From Pedobacter mucosus (lineage in GTDB: Bacteria; Bacteroidota; Bacteroidia; Sphingobacteriales; Sphingobacteriaceae), in contig NZ_CP087585.1 of the NCBI RefSeq assembly GCF_022200785.1, forward strand, positions 1,984,001-2,048,000: a DNA stretch of 64,000 nt, written 5' to 3'. Each line of letters starts with the position of its first letter. Positions within the stretch are counted from its first letter, which is position 1. The notes beneath the pieces were generated by a model that was given only the letters and a program-made list of their open reading frames with translations, did no database searches and had not been told where the DNA came from. Positions 37,630-47,824 of the stretch are shown here, one piece after another. The position numbers were made by a program, and so were the translations under genes.

Positions 37630-37809
37630 ATTATGTATTTGGAACGTAATTTGTATGTTAAATAATGTAAACTTCAGCAACAAATTTATAAATTTATGCC
37701 TACAAAACGATTAGTAATAGTTGGCATTAAATTTTTAAACACAAATTTGACTATTAAACGAAGTTTGAATCTGTTTTATTCATTAAACACACAACTAAAT
37801 ATAAACACA

Positions 37810-38796
37810 ATGAAACCAATTAAAATTTTTCCCATGATACTGATTGCCGCCGCAGGGTTGGTGGCATCATGCTCGACAACAAAATTAGCCACATCTAGGG
37901 CTGATGATGATGTTTATAATTCTGTAGCTAAAGCACGTGAGATTGAATACGCACCTGCACAAACTCAAGCACAACAATATCAGGCGCCAAATCAAGAAGA
38001 TGGCGGCGATGAATATTATGGAACAAGTAACCCATATTATGACATGGATTATTCATCTAGAATAAATCGTTTCTACAATGGTAATAGTTGGCAAGGATAC
38101 TATGATCCTTACTTTGATAATTCTTACTATAACAATAATTATTTAGGCTACGGAATGGGTGCCTACAATGGTTATGGCTTAGGATGGAATAATGGATTTG
38201 GATTTAATAGCGGTTTTGGCTTTAACAGCGGTTTCGGCTATGGCGGTGGATTTGGATACGGTTTCGGCGGTGGCTTTGGAAATGGCTGGAATGCTTGGGG
38301 TCCATATTCTTATTATGATCGTTTCGGTTGGGGCGGTGGCGGCTTCTATGGCGGCGGTTACGGATACGGCGGCGGATTTTATGGTGGAGGTGTTTACACT
38401 AATGCTAATAACAGACCAAGACCAGGAAGTAATGACAGAGGTGTACCAAGATCTAACGGAGGTTCGGGTATGGTAAATTCTGGCAGACCAAGTAGATCCG
38501 GTGTCGTAGGTCAAAATGGCGTTAGCAGACAAGATTATGCGCCAAATAATAATAACGTAGGTAGACCAACAAGGAACGTACAACAAGGTACTGCAGGATA
38601 TGCACAACCGAGAGGAACACAATCTGTTAGACCAACAAGGAACGAAAATTATACCCCTCAACAACCTCAAAGAACTGAAAGCAGACCAACTTATTCACCT
38701 CCACCATCAGGCGGTGGAAATAGTGGTGGCGGATCAAACGGTGGCGGCGGCGGCGGCGGCGGTGGCTCAAGACCATCAAGAGCAGGAAGAGGTTAA
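37810..38796 (+). CDS. Glycine/tyrosine-rich lipoprotein
   Basis: 328 residues from the ATG at 37810; I reject the frame opening at 37696 because the lipoprotein signal starts here. The lipobox is LVASC (Cys21). The mature part is low complexity: a Tyr/Asn/Gly region (about 60-110), long Gly-Phe-Gly-Tyr stretches (about 110-195), then an Arg/Pro/Asn/Ser tail ending in a Gly run (about 305-318). No enzymatic domain is recognised; a surface structural role is possible. It is followed after 18 nt by the OmpP1 gene. Confidence 0.8.
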   Translation: MKPIKIFPMILIAAAGLVASCSTTKLATSRADDDVYNSVAKAREIEYAPAQTQAQQYQAPNQEDGGDEYYGTSNPYYDMDYSSRINRFYNGNSWQGYYDPYFDNSYYNNNYLGYGMGAYNGYGLGWNNGFGFNSGFGFNSGFGYGGGFGYGFGGGFGNGWNAWGPYSYYDRFGWGGGGFYGGGYGYGGGFYGGGVYTNANNRPRPGSNDRGVPRSNGGSGMVNSGRPSRSGVVGQNGVSRQDYAPNNNNVGRPTRNVQQGTAGYAQPRGTQSVRPTRNENYTPQQPQRTESRPTYSPPPSGGGNSGGGSNGGGGGGGGGSRPSRAGRG

Positions 38797-38814
38797 TTAA
38801 ACGAAACACATTAA

Positions 38815-40344
38815 ATGAAAAAATATATTTTAGCATCTATAGTGGCTACAGTAGCCACTATTGGAACATCTTATGCCCAAAGTTACGCACCAGATGCATT
38901 CCGTTTTTCTCAAACTAATTATGGAAGTTCCGCCAGATTTAAAGGAATGGGCGGTGCACAGATTGGAGTTGGCGGTGATATTGGTTCCATTAGTTCAAAT
39001 CCAGCTGGTTTAGGTTTATTTACTAAATCAGAATTTAATATTACACCCGAATTTAATAGCGTTTCAAACGAAAGCTCTTATCTAGGAAATAAAACTAAAT
39101 CGAATAAAAGTCAAATCAACTTGAATAATATTGGAGTTGTGTTTTATAATCCAGCAGAGAAATTAAAGGGAGCTGATGTTAATAAAGGTTTAGTTAGTAC
39201 AGTATTCGGCGTTAGCTACACCAGAAATAATGATTTTCTAAATAATATTGATTACAACGGAACCAATTCTAATAGTTCAATTCGGGATTCTTATGCGGAA
39301 CAGGCTAATAGTAATGGCATCGATAATAATGTAGCTGGTGATGCTTACGACAGTTATTTGATCAATAGAAATGCGACAAATTATCCGAACGGTTTTTCTG
39401 CAGAGCCTTATAATAATGCAAGTTTTAAACAAAACTGGAACGAAACAAGATTAGGTTCTACCTCTGAATTTAATGTTGCTGGCGCTTTAAATTTTGAAAA
39501 TAAATTGTATTTGGGTGCTACTGCTAGTTTTGTAAATGTTAAATATACTAGCGATGCTAATTTCAACGAGTCTGGTATTGTTAATTCTTTTGATGATCAG
39601 AAGCTTATTCCAGGATATACCGGAAATGAAAACTATAATCTAACGCACTACAGATATCAAGAAACTAAAGGTGGTGGTTTTAATTTAAAATTAGGAATGA
39701 TTTTTAGACCAGTTAGTGAACTTAGAATTGGTGTAAACTTCCAAACGCCAACTTGGATGAATATTCAGGATAATACCAGTGAAACATTACAAGCTCAACT
39801 TGCTGGAAACGCTACCAATTCGCCATCAACATCTAATAATCCTACACGAAATTATTCTTTCAGTTATAATTTACGTACGCCACTTAAAGCTTCGGCTGGT
39901 GTAAGTTATGTTATTGGCGGTAGAGCTTTAATATCTGCTGATGTTGATTATATTGATTACGCATCGATGAGTTTTGGCGCAGATAATAGTTCTGATCCAA
40001 GCACTATCAATGATAACAATGCGTTTGTAAAAGCATCATACAAAGAAGCTTTAAATTATAGAGTTGGTGCCGAGGTTAAAGTAAGTAATGAAGTTAGCTT
40101 AAGAGGTGGTTACGGATTAAATGGGAATGGAATAAAAGGCGGTGATAACTCTTTTTATCAAGGTCAATATTATACTGCAGGACTTGGATATCGTATAGAT
40201 AACTATTATTTCGATGTAGCTTATCAAAACTATCAAACTAATTTCAACTCTAGTCCTTATTTACTTAATGATTATTCAGAACCAGTTGCTGATGTAAAGA
40301 GCAATAGAAATAATGTATTTTTAACTTTCGGAGTAAGGTTTTAA
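38815..40344 (+). CDS. OmpP1/FadL-type outer-membrane transporter
   Basis: 509 residues with a signal peptide (about 1-20, ISYAQ-like TSYAQ) and a long series of amphipathic beta strands ending in an aromatic-rich terminus (FLTFGVRF). The N-terminal segment RFKGMGGAQIGVGGDIGSISSNPAGLGLFTKSE is typical of Bacteroidota OmpP1/PorV-like proteins. It may carry hydrophobic substrates. It is probably co-transcribed with the upstream lipoprotein. Confidence 0.9.
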   Translation: MKKYILASIVATVATIGTSYAQSYAPDAFRFSQTNYGSSARFKGMGGAQIGVGGDIGSISSNPAGLGLFTKSEFNITPEFNSVSNESSYLGNKTKSNKSQINLNNIGVVFYNPAEKLKGADVNKGLVSTVFGVSYTRNNDFLNNIDYNGTNSNSSIRDSYAEQANSNGIDNNVAGDAYDSYLINRNATNYPNGFSAEPYNNASFKQNWNETRLGSTSEFNVAGALNFENKLYLGATASFVNVKYTSDANFNESGIVNSFDDQKLIPGYTGNENYNLTHYRYQETKGGGFNLKLGMIFRPVSELRIGVNFQTPTWMNIQDNTSETLQAQLAGNATNSPSTSNNPTRNYSFSYNLRTPLKASAGVSYVIGGRALISADVDYIDYASMSFGADNSSDPSTINDNNAFVKASYKEALNYRVGAEVKVSNEVSLRGGYGLNGNGIKGGDNSFYQGQYYTAGLGYRIDNYYFDVAYQNYQTNFNSSPYLLNDYSEPVADVKSNRNNVFLTFGVRF

Positions 40345-40362
40345 TATCTACTTAACTTTTTT

Positions 40363-40400
40363 AAAGTCCCGATCATATCATATATGTTCGGGACTTTTTT
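40363..40400. terminator. Intrinsic terminator between convergent genes
   Basis: AAAGTCCCGA and TCGGGACTTT form a 10-bp stem, then a T-run. It can end the OmpP1 transcript. The opposite gene ends at 40399. Confidence 0.9.
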
Positions 40401-42807
40401 ATTGCCGTTTAATATTGACTAACTTCTCGCCGTAAACCACTCCTTTTTCTGTTATACCTTGAATAACAATTTTAAATTCTCCTGTTAAATCTCCGGAAGT
40501 AAAAGTTAAAGAATTTTGCACATTTTTATTAATGATATATTGATAATTCCAGTAGGTTGTAGCAAAATCTATAGGTTCATTTTTGTTTTTGATATCAGCA
40601 ACATAGAATTCTTTCGGATATGAGATTCCATGCAAAATGAAAATATTTGGTTTATCAGCTTGATCTAAACAGCCTTGATAAATAGTTCTGCTCCCATTCG
40701 AAATATAGGATCTTCCACTTACAGGCATGGTACCCGATGAGTGGTTAGGACAATTTAAGATTCCATACTGACAAACATAATCTCCGCATGCGTTTCTACC
40801 AAAAGCGGCAAAACCGACGTTGTTGTCTTTAGATTTTTTAATAGTAACCTCATTAAGTCTTATTCCTGATAATGATGTAATGTCTTCAATTTCTGGTGCT
40901 AAAATGCCCATTTTACCAGATTTTTTTTGATAGGTTAATGTTTTAAGTGATGATTTGATTTCATCAAATGGATCATTAATTTTCACATTATAGGCATAAA
41001 AATTCTTACTGCTTAAACTAAGCCAAACTGCACTTTTTGGTTCAATTAAAAGTGCTTGATACGGTAAAATAAATTTCCCTGTACTATCTGTATTTAAAGA
41101 ATTGATATTATTTACAGCGATTGTGTTTACCCCCAGTGGTGCTTTTAAAGCTTTTTTGCCTTTAGTTATATGACCAGAATATTCGAATTGTGTAGTAACA
41201 TTATTTAATTTATAAACATCTTTTTCTTCAGGCCACTTGAACTTTCTCCAACCTTTAATTAATAATATATCCTCTAAAAAGAGTTTATCGTCATATTTTA
41301 TACCGGAAGGATTTGGAGGTAATTCACCAATATCATTTTCTAAATAGGCATAATCTACTATATTCATTTTATCTGCAACAGACAACCTGTTAGATTGAAC
41401 AAATGCAACGGAAACAATTCCTTTTAACTCGCTTTGATTTTTATCAAAAATCTTCAATTTGAGCTGTATACTATCTCTAGTTGAATATTCAGTTTTATCT
41501 GTTGAAATATCAATGCGATTAATATCATCATAATGAGCAAAAAAAATACGTTCAGCAACAGGCCTGTACAAACTATCCAGCAGCGTAATTGTGTTAATGC
41601 CTTTAGGTACAGAATCTAGTTTTAATGATACCTTTAAAGGCTTGTTCTGTTTTAAAACCAAATCAGAAGAGAGGTAAATATCTTGATAATTATGAACAAT
41701 TAAATGTGCTTTACTATTTAAGTTGCCCTCCACGAACATAATAATTTCATTATTTCCAACTGCAGCGTTTAATTTAATATTTATTCCCTTAATTAGATGC
41801 GCAGGTAAGGGATAATTTCCAATCATTTTACCTTCCTTCAGTAACCTTACAGCATATTTTACATTCAATTCTGGCTTAATTAAAAAGCTGCCAAGCCCCG
41901 TGGAATTGGTAATAATTGTATCTAAAATTTTTCCATCGCCAAATAAAACAGCCCTAGCACTAATCGCCGCACCTTGCTCATCCTTAACCTCCCACCCTAC
42001 TCTATTTTGAATATTTGAAATTAAGTAGCCGCCCTCTGGATAAAAATTAACTTTATATTCTTTACCAAGTGGAATCTCAAATTGCTCAAACCTTATATGC
42101 TTATCTTTTTTAACAGTAACAGTTAATAAATTATTTTCTTTGTTAATCTTTGCCACAGGATAATCAATCATTATTTCACCTATGATACTGGTTTTTGCTT
42201 TTCCAGTCTTAACAAATTTAGAATTTCTGCCTATTGTATAATTTACTGCAGCGTCAGGAACAAAGCGATTGTTGCTTGTAATTGCTCTTAAAAGAACAGT
42301 TCCATTTCCTGTTTGCCCATCATTCGATTTAAATAAGGTTAAACTTGTTTGCAGTGGATTTATCGTAGTCGATTTAATAATTATCGGTTGGATAAATTCA
42401 GCATCAGGTTTGCCATTTATTTTGATATTTGTATGGGCTACAAATTTATAAGCGCCACTAAGAAGGGAATCGGGCAAAGTAAGATTTCCAAATGCAAAGC
42501 CTTTATTAATCAAGAATTTTTGTTGAAGAATGATAGAGCTATCTGCGTTGCTTACCAAAGAAAGATAAAGTGTATTATAGTTGTTTAATGATACCAATGG
42601 TTTAAGTATATAGCCTGTAAACCATACCTGATCATTATTAGTGTAAACATTTTTATCTAAGTGGATAAATAAAACTGTTTCTTTTTTCTGTGCTGCATAG
42701 TTTTGCAAATTGAATGCGAGGCTATCTATTTTAGCAACCTGTGCATTCACTCCGTTTGAAAGAGAGAAGATTATACAGAAGAATACAAATATTTGTTTTT
42801 TAAGCAT
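40399..42807 (-). CDS. Large secreted protein with alpha-2-macroglobulin MG2-like domain
   Basis: 802 residues with a signal peptide (about 1-22, GVNAQ). FIHLDKNVYTNNDQVWFTGY is the MG2-like N-terminal domain seen in many Bacteroidota surface proteins, followed by several beta-sandwich segments. A C-terminal part holds four Cys (ACGDYVC, NCPNH, QGC). Related proteins often precede a TonB-dependent plug, but no barrel is seen here. The function is unknown; envelope location is inferred. Confidence 0.82.
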   Translation of the reverse strand: MLKKQIFVFFCIIFSLSNGVNAQVAKIDSLAFNLQNYAAQKKETVLFIHLDKNVYTNNDQVWFTGYILKPLVSLNNYNTLYLSLVSNADSSIILQQKFLINKGFAFGNLTLPDSLLSGAYKFVAHTNIKINGKPDAEFIQPIIIKSTTINPLQTSLTLFKSNDGQTGNGTVLLRAITSNNRFVPDAAVNYTIGRNSKFVKTGKAKTSIIGEIMIDYPVAKINKENNLLTVTVKKDKHIRFEQFEIPLGKEYKVNFYPEGGYLISNIQNRVGWEVKDEQGAAISARAVLFGDGKILDTIITNSTGLGSFLIKPELNVKYAVRLLKEGKMIGNYPLPAHLIKGINIKLNAAVGNNEIIMFVEGNLNSKAHLIVHNYQDIYLSSDLVLKQNKPLKVSLKLDSVPKGINTITLLDSLYRPVAERIFFAHYDDINRIDISTDKTEYSTRDSIQLKLKIFDKNQSELKGIVSVAFVQSNRLSVADKMNIVDYAYLENDIGELPPNPSGIKYDDKLFLEDILLIKGWRKFKWPEEKDVYKLNNVTTQFEYSGHITKGKKALKAPLGVNTIAVNNINSLNTDSTGKFILPYQALLIEPKSAVWLSLSSKNFYAYNVKINDPFDEIKSSLKTLTYQKKSGKMGILAPEIEDITSLSGIRLNEVTIKKSKDNNVGFAAFGRNACGDYVCQYGILNCPNHSSGTMPVSGRSYISNGSRTIYQGCLDQADKPNIFILHGISYPKEFYVADIKNKNEPIDFATTYWNYQYIINKNVQNSLTFTSGDLTGEFKIVIQGITEKGVVYGEKLVNIKRQ

Positions 42808-42861
42808 ATTAACCGATGTGCTTAAAAATCAACATATTATTTCAAATAGGCAAACAAAGTT

Positions 42862-44691
42862 TTAGGCATTCGATGATCTTTTAAGTTCTTCAAACCTGTC
42901 GATCTTTCTTTCTACGGTGCTATCTTTAATTAATTCGGGTGCATGATGAGGTTTTTTTCTGGCATCGATAATTAATGAACCTTTGCATCCCCAATGCTTA
43001 TTTACTGTGAAATCATTAATCCCGTAAATATCAGCAGCTGGATTACTTCGGGTGAAAGCTACCCAGACCAGATTATCAATATTATTTGCTGTGAATTCAG
43101 CATCATCAGCCATAATGATAAGTGGAAAACCTGATAAATCTTGATCTATTAAAGCAATATTTAGTAAGGCGATTTCAGCTGCAGTTTTTTCTGGACTTTG
43201 ATATTGATCACAGCCTAAAACCAAGATGCCTGGAATTGCTACGTGAGGATTATTAAACCCTTTTGATAATAACAATTCTTCTGGAATAACATTAGAAAGC
43301 AACCTCTTTTTATTTCCAGCGGCAGCTACCACTACTTTTGAGCCACTATTTAAGCCATCTCCACTATAATCCAGCGTATCAATTGTTGTATTTGTATAAA
43401 AATGAATATCTTTTGTTAAATCAATGCGTTCTAAAATATGCGTCAAAAATTCTGCTATATGATGTGTGCTTAATGCTTCATTATCTTCGCGGGCTGCAAT
43501 AAAAACATATTTAGCTAAACTCAATTGGTTTTTACCTAAAATATGATTTGCAATAGTTAAAATTTCTTGTGGTTTTCGATCTTTTAAATATGGCGTATAC
43601 CTTTCACTTCCAATGGCAAACAGCAGCGGATGAACGCCTGCTGCATCAACAGCATGAACTTCTTTTAAGCCATGAATTTCTTGAGGAATTGCAGACCCAG
43701 TAATTTCATGTATTAAAGCGCCAAAGCTTGTATCTTCTTGTGGCGGTCTGCCCACCACAGTAAACGACCAAATCGCATCTTTTTTATGATAAACATTATG
43801 AACTTTCATTAATGGAAACGGATGCGTTAAACTGTAATATCCCAAATGATCTCCAAATGGTCCTTCAGGTTTATTTTCGTTTGGATAAACGGTTCCAGTA
43901 ATGATAAAATCTGCATCAGCAGAAACGCAAAAGCCTTCATCATCGTAAAAATACCTAAATCTTCTATCGCCTAAAGCGCCAGCAAAAGTTAATTCTGACA
44001 AGCCTTCTGGTAAAGGCATTACGGCCGCTAAAGGATGTGATGGTGGTCCGCCAATAAAAATACTTACTTTAAGTGGCAATCCTAAAGCATTGGCTTTTGA
44101 TTGATGAACTCCAATTCCGCGATGAATTTGATAGTGCAAACCAATTTCTTTATCTTGAATATAATCATTACCACCAAGCTGAATGCGGTACATTCCTAAA
44201 TTGGAATTCATAACACCAGGCTTCTCTACATCTTCGGTATAAACTTGTGGCATGGTTACAAATGGACCTCCATCCATAGGCCAATTAACAATCTGAGGCA
44301 ATTTGCTAATGCTCGTTTTTAAAAATTTGCTTTTAGCTGATGGCGTTTTCATTGGTAAAGCAGATAGTGCAGACATTGCCGAACCTGCATATTTGAAGGG
44401 ATTTTTTAGCGCCTTCATTGGATCATTACGCAAAGAAACCAATTGTTGAACTTTCGGCAACGTTTCTTTGAATATAAATTTTGATCGTTCTAACGTTCCG
44501 AACAGATTAGAAAGCGCCGGAAAAGAACTTCCTTTAATATTTTCGAATAGAATTGCTGGTCCTTTGTTTTCATAAACCCTTAAATGAATGGCTGCCATCT
44601 CTAAAAATGGATCAACTTCTTCTTTAATTCTTAATAAGTGACCATGTTTTTCTAAATCTGATACGCATTCTGCTAAACTTTTGTAGGCCAT
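42862..44691 (-). CDS. UbiD-family decarboxylase
   Basis: A 609-residue prenylated-FMN-dependent aromatic decarboxylase. The N-terminal MAYKSLAECVSDLEKHG and the central PFGDHLGYYSLTHPFPLM match the family, including the conserved E/R-containing region. The Bacteroidota members are proposed to work in menaquinone formation. It is cytoplasmic. The partner UbiX-like flavin prenyltransferase is not in the window. Confidence 0.93.
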   Translation of the reverse strand: MAYKSLAECVSDLEKHGHLLRIKEEVDPFLEMAAIHLRVYENKGPAILFENIKGSSFPALSNLFGTLERSKFIFKETLPKVQQLVSLRNDPMKALKNPFKYAGSAMSALSALPMKTPSAKSKFLKTSISKLPQIVNWPMDGGPFVTMPQVYTEDVEKPGVMNSNLGMYRIQLGGNDYIQDKEIGLHYQIHRGIGVHQSKANALGLPLKVSIFIGGPPSHPLAAVMPLPEGLSELTFAGALGDRRFRYFYDDEGFCVSADADFIITGTVYPNENKPEGPFGDHLGYYSLTHPFPLMKVHNVYHKKDAIWSFTVVGRPPQEDTSFGALIHEITGSAIPQEIHGLKEVHAVDAAGVHPLLFAIGSERYTPYLKDRKPQEILTIANHILGKNQLSLAKYVFIAAREDNEALSTHHIAEFLTHILERIDLTKDIHFYTNTTIDTLDYSGDGLNSGSKVVVAAAGNKKRLLSNVIPEELLLSKGFNNPHVAIPGILVLGCDQYQSPEKTAAEIALLNIALIDQDLSGFPLIIMADDAEFTANNIDNLVWVAFTRSNPAADIYGINDFTVNKHWGCKGSLIIDARKKPHHAPELIKDSTVERKIDRFEELKRSSNA

Positions 44692-44724
44692 AGGGCAAAG
44701 ATAAAACTTTAGGGTTTCTATTAA

Positions 44725-44778
44725 ATAAAAAATCCGCAGATTATGATGATTTTACAATCACCTACATCTACGGATTAA
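44725..44778 (-). terminator. Intrinsic terminator after dps
   Basis: Minus strand: AATCCGTAGA and TCTGCGGATT (one mismatch) around a loop, then six T. It separates dps from the ubiD-like gene. Confidence 0.85.
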
Positions 44779-44794
44779 AAGATATTTTTATTGA

Positions 44795-45274
44795 TTACTT
44801 CTTACCCAGAAATGATCTTAGCATCCAAGTATTTTTCTCTTTAAACTGCATAAAACGGTTAACCATGTCATTAGATCCATCATCACCAGCAGCAGCTGAT
44901 TCATCTAAAATTTCACGTTCAATTTCAATTAAAACAGACATGTCCTCTAGTAAAGCATTTACCATATCTAAATCTGGCATGCCAATGGTATCAATTTCCT
45001 GAATTTTAGATTCAGCTATATAATCTGCAAAACGGCTGTGCGGTGCTTTACCCAATGTTAAAACGCGTTCTGCAATTTCATCAATTGTAACTTGCGCATT
45101 GGTATATAACTCCTCAAATTTTACATGTAAAGTGAAAAAATTCTGCCCTTTAACATTCCAGTGGCATCCTCTTAATTTTTGGTAGTGAATATGATAATTT
45201 GCTAAATAGTCGTTTAATAAATCGACAACTGGTTTAACTTCGTTTTCGTTTAAGCTTATTTTTTTAGCGTCCAT
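44795..45274 (-). CDS. dps: Dps-family ferritin-like DNA-protection protein
   Basis: 159 residues of four-helix ferritin-like type. The ferroxidase motif is present as RGCHWNVKGQNFFTLHVKFEELY with an IDEIAERVLTLG helix. It stores iron and protects DNA under oxidative stress, as a dodecamer. The N-terminus is short, so DNA binding by a basic tail is uncertain. Confidence 0.95.
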   Translation of the reverse strand: MDAKKISLNENEVKPVVDLLNDYLANYHIHYQKLRGCHWNVKGQNFFTLHVKFEELYTNAQVTIDEIAERVLTLGKAPHSRFADYIAESKIQEIDTIGMPDLDMVNALLEDMSVLIEIEREILDESAAAGDDGSNDMVNRFMQFKEKNTWMLRSFLGKK

Positions 45275-45552
45275 TATTTTATATTTAATATATGTTTTAA
45301 TGCAAATTTAACAAAGAATATGTACAAATGTTTCGTTAAAAATTTAATTGGAACAATACACTATTTATTACTTCGTTAACTTAACGTGATTATGCGGAAC
45401 GTCGATTTTATAAATCATCATTGATAAAGAATTCGATAGAATAAGTATTACTAAATGCTTATTTAAACTTTAATGCGAGACTTTATCAATAAGCTGTTTA
45501 ATAAAATTATTCGTATAATTGCTCCCTTTGACTTATAAATTTATATAAATAA

Positions 45553-47058
45553 ATGCAAAAAATATATCTATCTGCTGCCATTCTGTTTGCTTTAAACATA
45601 GCAAATGCGAAGGCAAATATTGCAAGAGATTCCATTGGTGTAGAAAATAATAAAGGCAAAAAATTAATCATTTATCAAACAATAGCAAAAGACACATATT
45701 ATTCAATTGGTAGAAGATACAATGTTTCTCCAAAAGATATTATGACGTTTAATGAAAATAAATTCCTTCAAATTGGCGTAATTATCAAGGTTCCTACTAA
45801 CATTCCCTTTACAACTACAGAAAACACAAGTCCTGCGCAAACCTCACAAAATGTTTTAGAGCATGTTGTAAAACCTAAGGATAACTTGAATATGCTTGCC
45901 GAAAAATATGGCACTACTATTAATGAAATTAAAGCACTAAATAACCTTTCTACTGTTAATCTTCGCATTGGCCAAGTATTAAAAATTCCAGCAAAAAGCG
46001 GAATGCAGACTGAGGAAACAGCTCCAGTTACAAATATCAACACAAAGCCTGAAACTCCCGTTACTGAAACTCAATCTAGTAACCAAACGCTAATTGAACA
46101 TACTGTTCAATCAAAAGAGTTTTTAGGAAAAATTGCGGTAAAATATGGAACATCTGTTGAAGAAATTAGAAAGGCAAATAACTTATCTAACAACAACCTT
46201 CACATTGGTCAGATTTTGAAAATTCCTGCAACAAAAAATGTTGATGAAAATAAAGTGGTTAGTGCAGCTAGTGAAGTTCCAATACAGGAAAAAAAATCAA
46301 TGGATGCGACAGGAACGCACACTGTTTTAAGAAACGAAACGATTTTCACCATCGCCAAACAATATAGCGTAACCGCTTATCAACTCAGACAACTTAACAA
46401 TTTACCTGATAATGCAATAACTATTGGGCAGGTTTTAAAGGTTCCATCGAATGTGGTAACAGATGTGCAAGTACCAAAAGAAAAACAAGTTGAGCCAGCA
46501 AAAGAGATTGTAATAAGTAAAGAAGAGAGTTTCATTCATGAAGTTGTTGCTAGTGAAACGATTTTTAGCATTGCGAAAAAATATAGTTTAACTGCTTATC
46601 AAATCCGAACAGCTAATAAGCTATCGGATAATGCATTGGTGGTTGGCCAAAAACTTATTATTCCAAAACCACCTCAGCCTAAGTCTGTAAATGATGTTTC
46701 AAAAGAAGATCAGGAAGGAAATCCAGACAGTACAATGGTAAGAGATCCAAAATTACGAAGAGATCCAAGTGTTTATGGCTTAAGTCAGATTGAAGAAAAA
46801 GGTGCAGCAGTTTGGATTGCTGACGCTGATTTGGACGGATCAAAAATGTTGGTTTTACATCGTACAGCACCTGTTGGTAGGGTAATTAAAATTACAAACC
46901 CGATGACGAACCGAACAACATTTGCAAAAGTAGTTGGTAAATTTACAGAGAATGAATCTACAAAAGATGTTATAATTGTAACTACTAAAGCAGTAGCTGA
47001 TTCTTTAGGTGCTTTAGACAAGCGTTTCTTCTGTAATTTAACATATAGTGCTCAATGA
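45553..47058 (+). CDS. Secreted protein with five LysM repeats and C-terminal RlpA-like domain
   Basis: 501 residues. A signal peptide (about 1-22) precedes five LysM domains (about residues 37-78, 102-145, 180-222, 256-297 and 330-370), each ending in an IGQxLKIP-type strand. The C-terminal 120 residues (MVRDPKLRRDPSVYG onward) resemble an RlpA-like double-psi barrel. It probably binds peptidoglycan in the periplasm. The stop overlaps the uridine kinase ATG by four bases. Confidence 0.88.
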   Translation: MQKIYLSAAILFALNIANAKANIARDSIGVENNKGKKLIIYQTIAKDTYYSIGRRYNVSPKDIMTFNENKFLQIGVIIKVPTNIPFTTTENTSPAQTSQNVLEHVVKPKDNLNMLAEKYGTTINEIKALNNLSTVNLRIGQVLKIPAKSGMQTEETAPVTNINTKPETPVTETQSSNQTLIEHTVQSKEFLGKIAVKYGTSVEEIRKANNLSNNNLHIGQILKIPATKNVDENKVVSAASEVPIQEKKSMDATGTHTVLRNETIFTIAKQYSVTAYQLRQLNNLPDNAITIGQVLKVPSNVVTDVQVPKEKQVEPAKEIVISKEESFIHEVVASETIFSIAKKYSLTAYQIRTANKLSDNALVVGQKLIIPKPPQPKSVNDVSKEDQEGNPDSTMVRDPKLRRDPSVYGLSQIEEKGAAVWIADADLDGSKMLVLHRTAPVGRVIKITNPMTNRTTFAKVVGKFTENESTKDVIIVTTKAVADSLGALDKRFFCNLTYSAQ

Positions 47059-47705
47059 TTTTAAATAAAAAACCGTTCATAATTGGTATTGCTGGTGGTA
47101 GTGGTTCGGGTAAAACATTTTTTTTAAACTGTTTTCTTCATCATTTTAAGCAAGATGAAGTTACCTTGGTTTCTCAGGATGATTATTATATTCCAGCCGG
47201 AGATATGTCTCAAGAAGAAAATAAATTATACAATTTTGATCTTCCATCAACTATTGATAGTCAGCAATTTTTGAAAGATATAAAGCAGCTTTTAGCAGGA
47301 GAAGTAGTTTATAAAAAGGAATATAACTTTAATAATCCTTTAGCGGTTGTTAAAATTCTGGAAATTAAATCTGCCCCAATAATAATTGTAGAAGGACTTT
47401 TTATTTTGCATTTCAAGGAAATTGCTGCTTTGTTAGACCATCAAATTTTTGTTGATGCTGAAGAAAGTGTTGCACTAGATCGCCGCATAAAGCGTGATGG
47501 TTTGGAACGTGGATATCCTGAAGAAGACGTTTTATTTAAATGGCATAATCATGTTGCGCCTGCCTATAAAGAATATCTTTTGCCATATAAAGATAGCTGT
47601 GATCTTTTAGTAGTGAATAATACGAACGATCCTGAAGAAATTATTGAGATTACCGAGGCAATATCCATCGATTTAAAAAAGAACATTTTAGTAGGTATTG
47701 ATTAA
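47055..47705 (+). CDS. udk: Uridine kinase
   Basis: 216 residues. The P-loop is GIAGGSGSGKT near the start. DDYYIPAGDM and IIVEGLFILH follow, as in uridine kinases. It phosphorylates uridine/cytidine for pyrimidine salvage. ATG overlaps the LysM gene (ATGA). The link with a cell-wall protein is positional only. Exact substrate is inferred from the family. Confidence 0.9.
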   Translation: MILNKKPFIIGIAGGSGSGKTFFLNCFLHHFKQDEVTLVSQDDYYIPAGDMSQEENKLYNFDLPSTIDSQQFLKDIKQLLAGEVVYKKEYNFNNPLAVVKILEIKSAPIIIVEGLFILHFKEIAALLDHQIFVDAEESVALDRRIKRDGLERGYPEEDVLFKWHNHVAPAYKEYLLPYKDSCDLLVVNNTNDPEEIIEITEAISIDLKKNILVGID

Positions 47706-47735
47706 ATTAATCAGCGATAAAAAAGATTATATTAG

Positions 47736-47792
47736 AAAAAAAGCCACAGATTTACAGATTTTAATCTGCGAATCTGTGGCTTCTATTTTTTT
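47736..47792. terminator. Bidirectional terminator between udk and scoB
   Basis: GCCACAGATT and AATCTGTGGC form a 10-bp stem; inner bases CAGATT / AATCTG extend it. There are T-runs on both strands, fitting convergent genes. Confidence 0.9.
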
Positions 47793-47824
47793 ATCTAGCA
47801 GCTTTACAATCTTGAATCTAAAAT

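Noticed and set aside
38179..38670. 163-codon minus-strand frame opposite the Gly-rich lipoprotein
   Set aside because: Arises from GGN repeats read backwards (Ser/Thr/Ile runs); the plus-strand frame has a lipobox.
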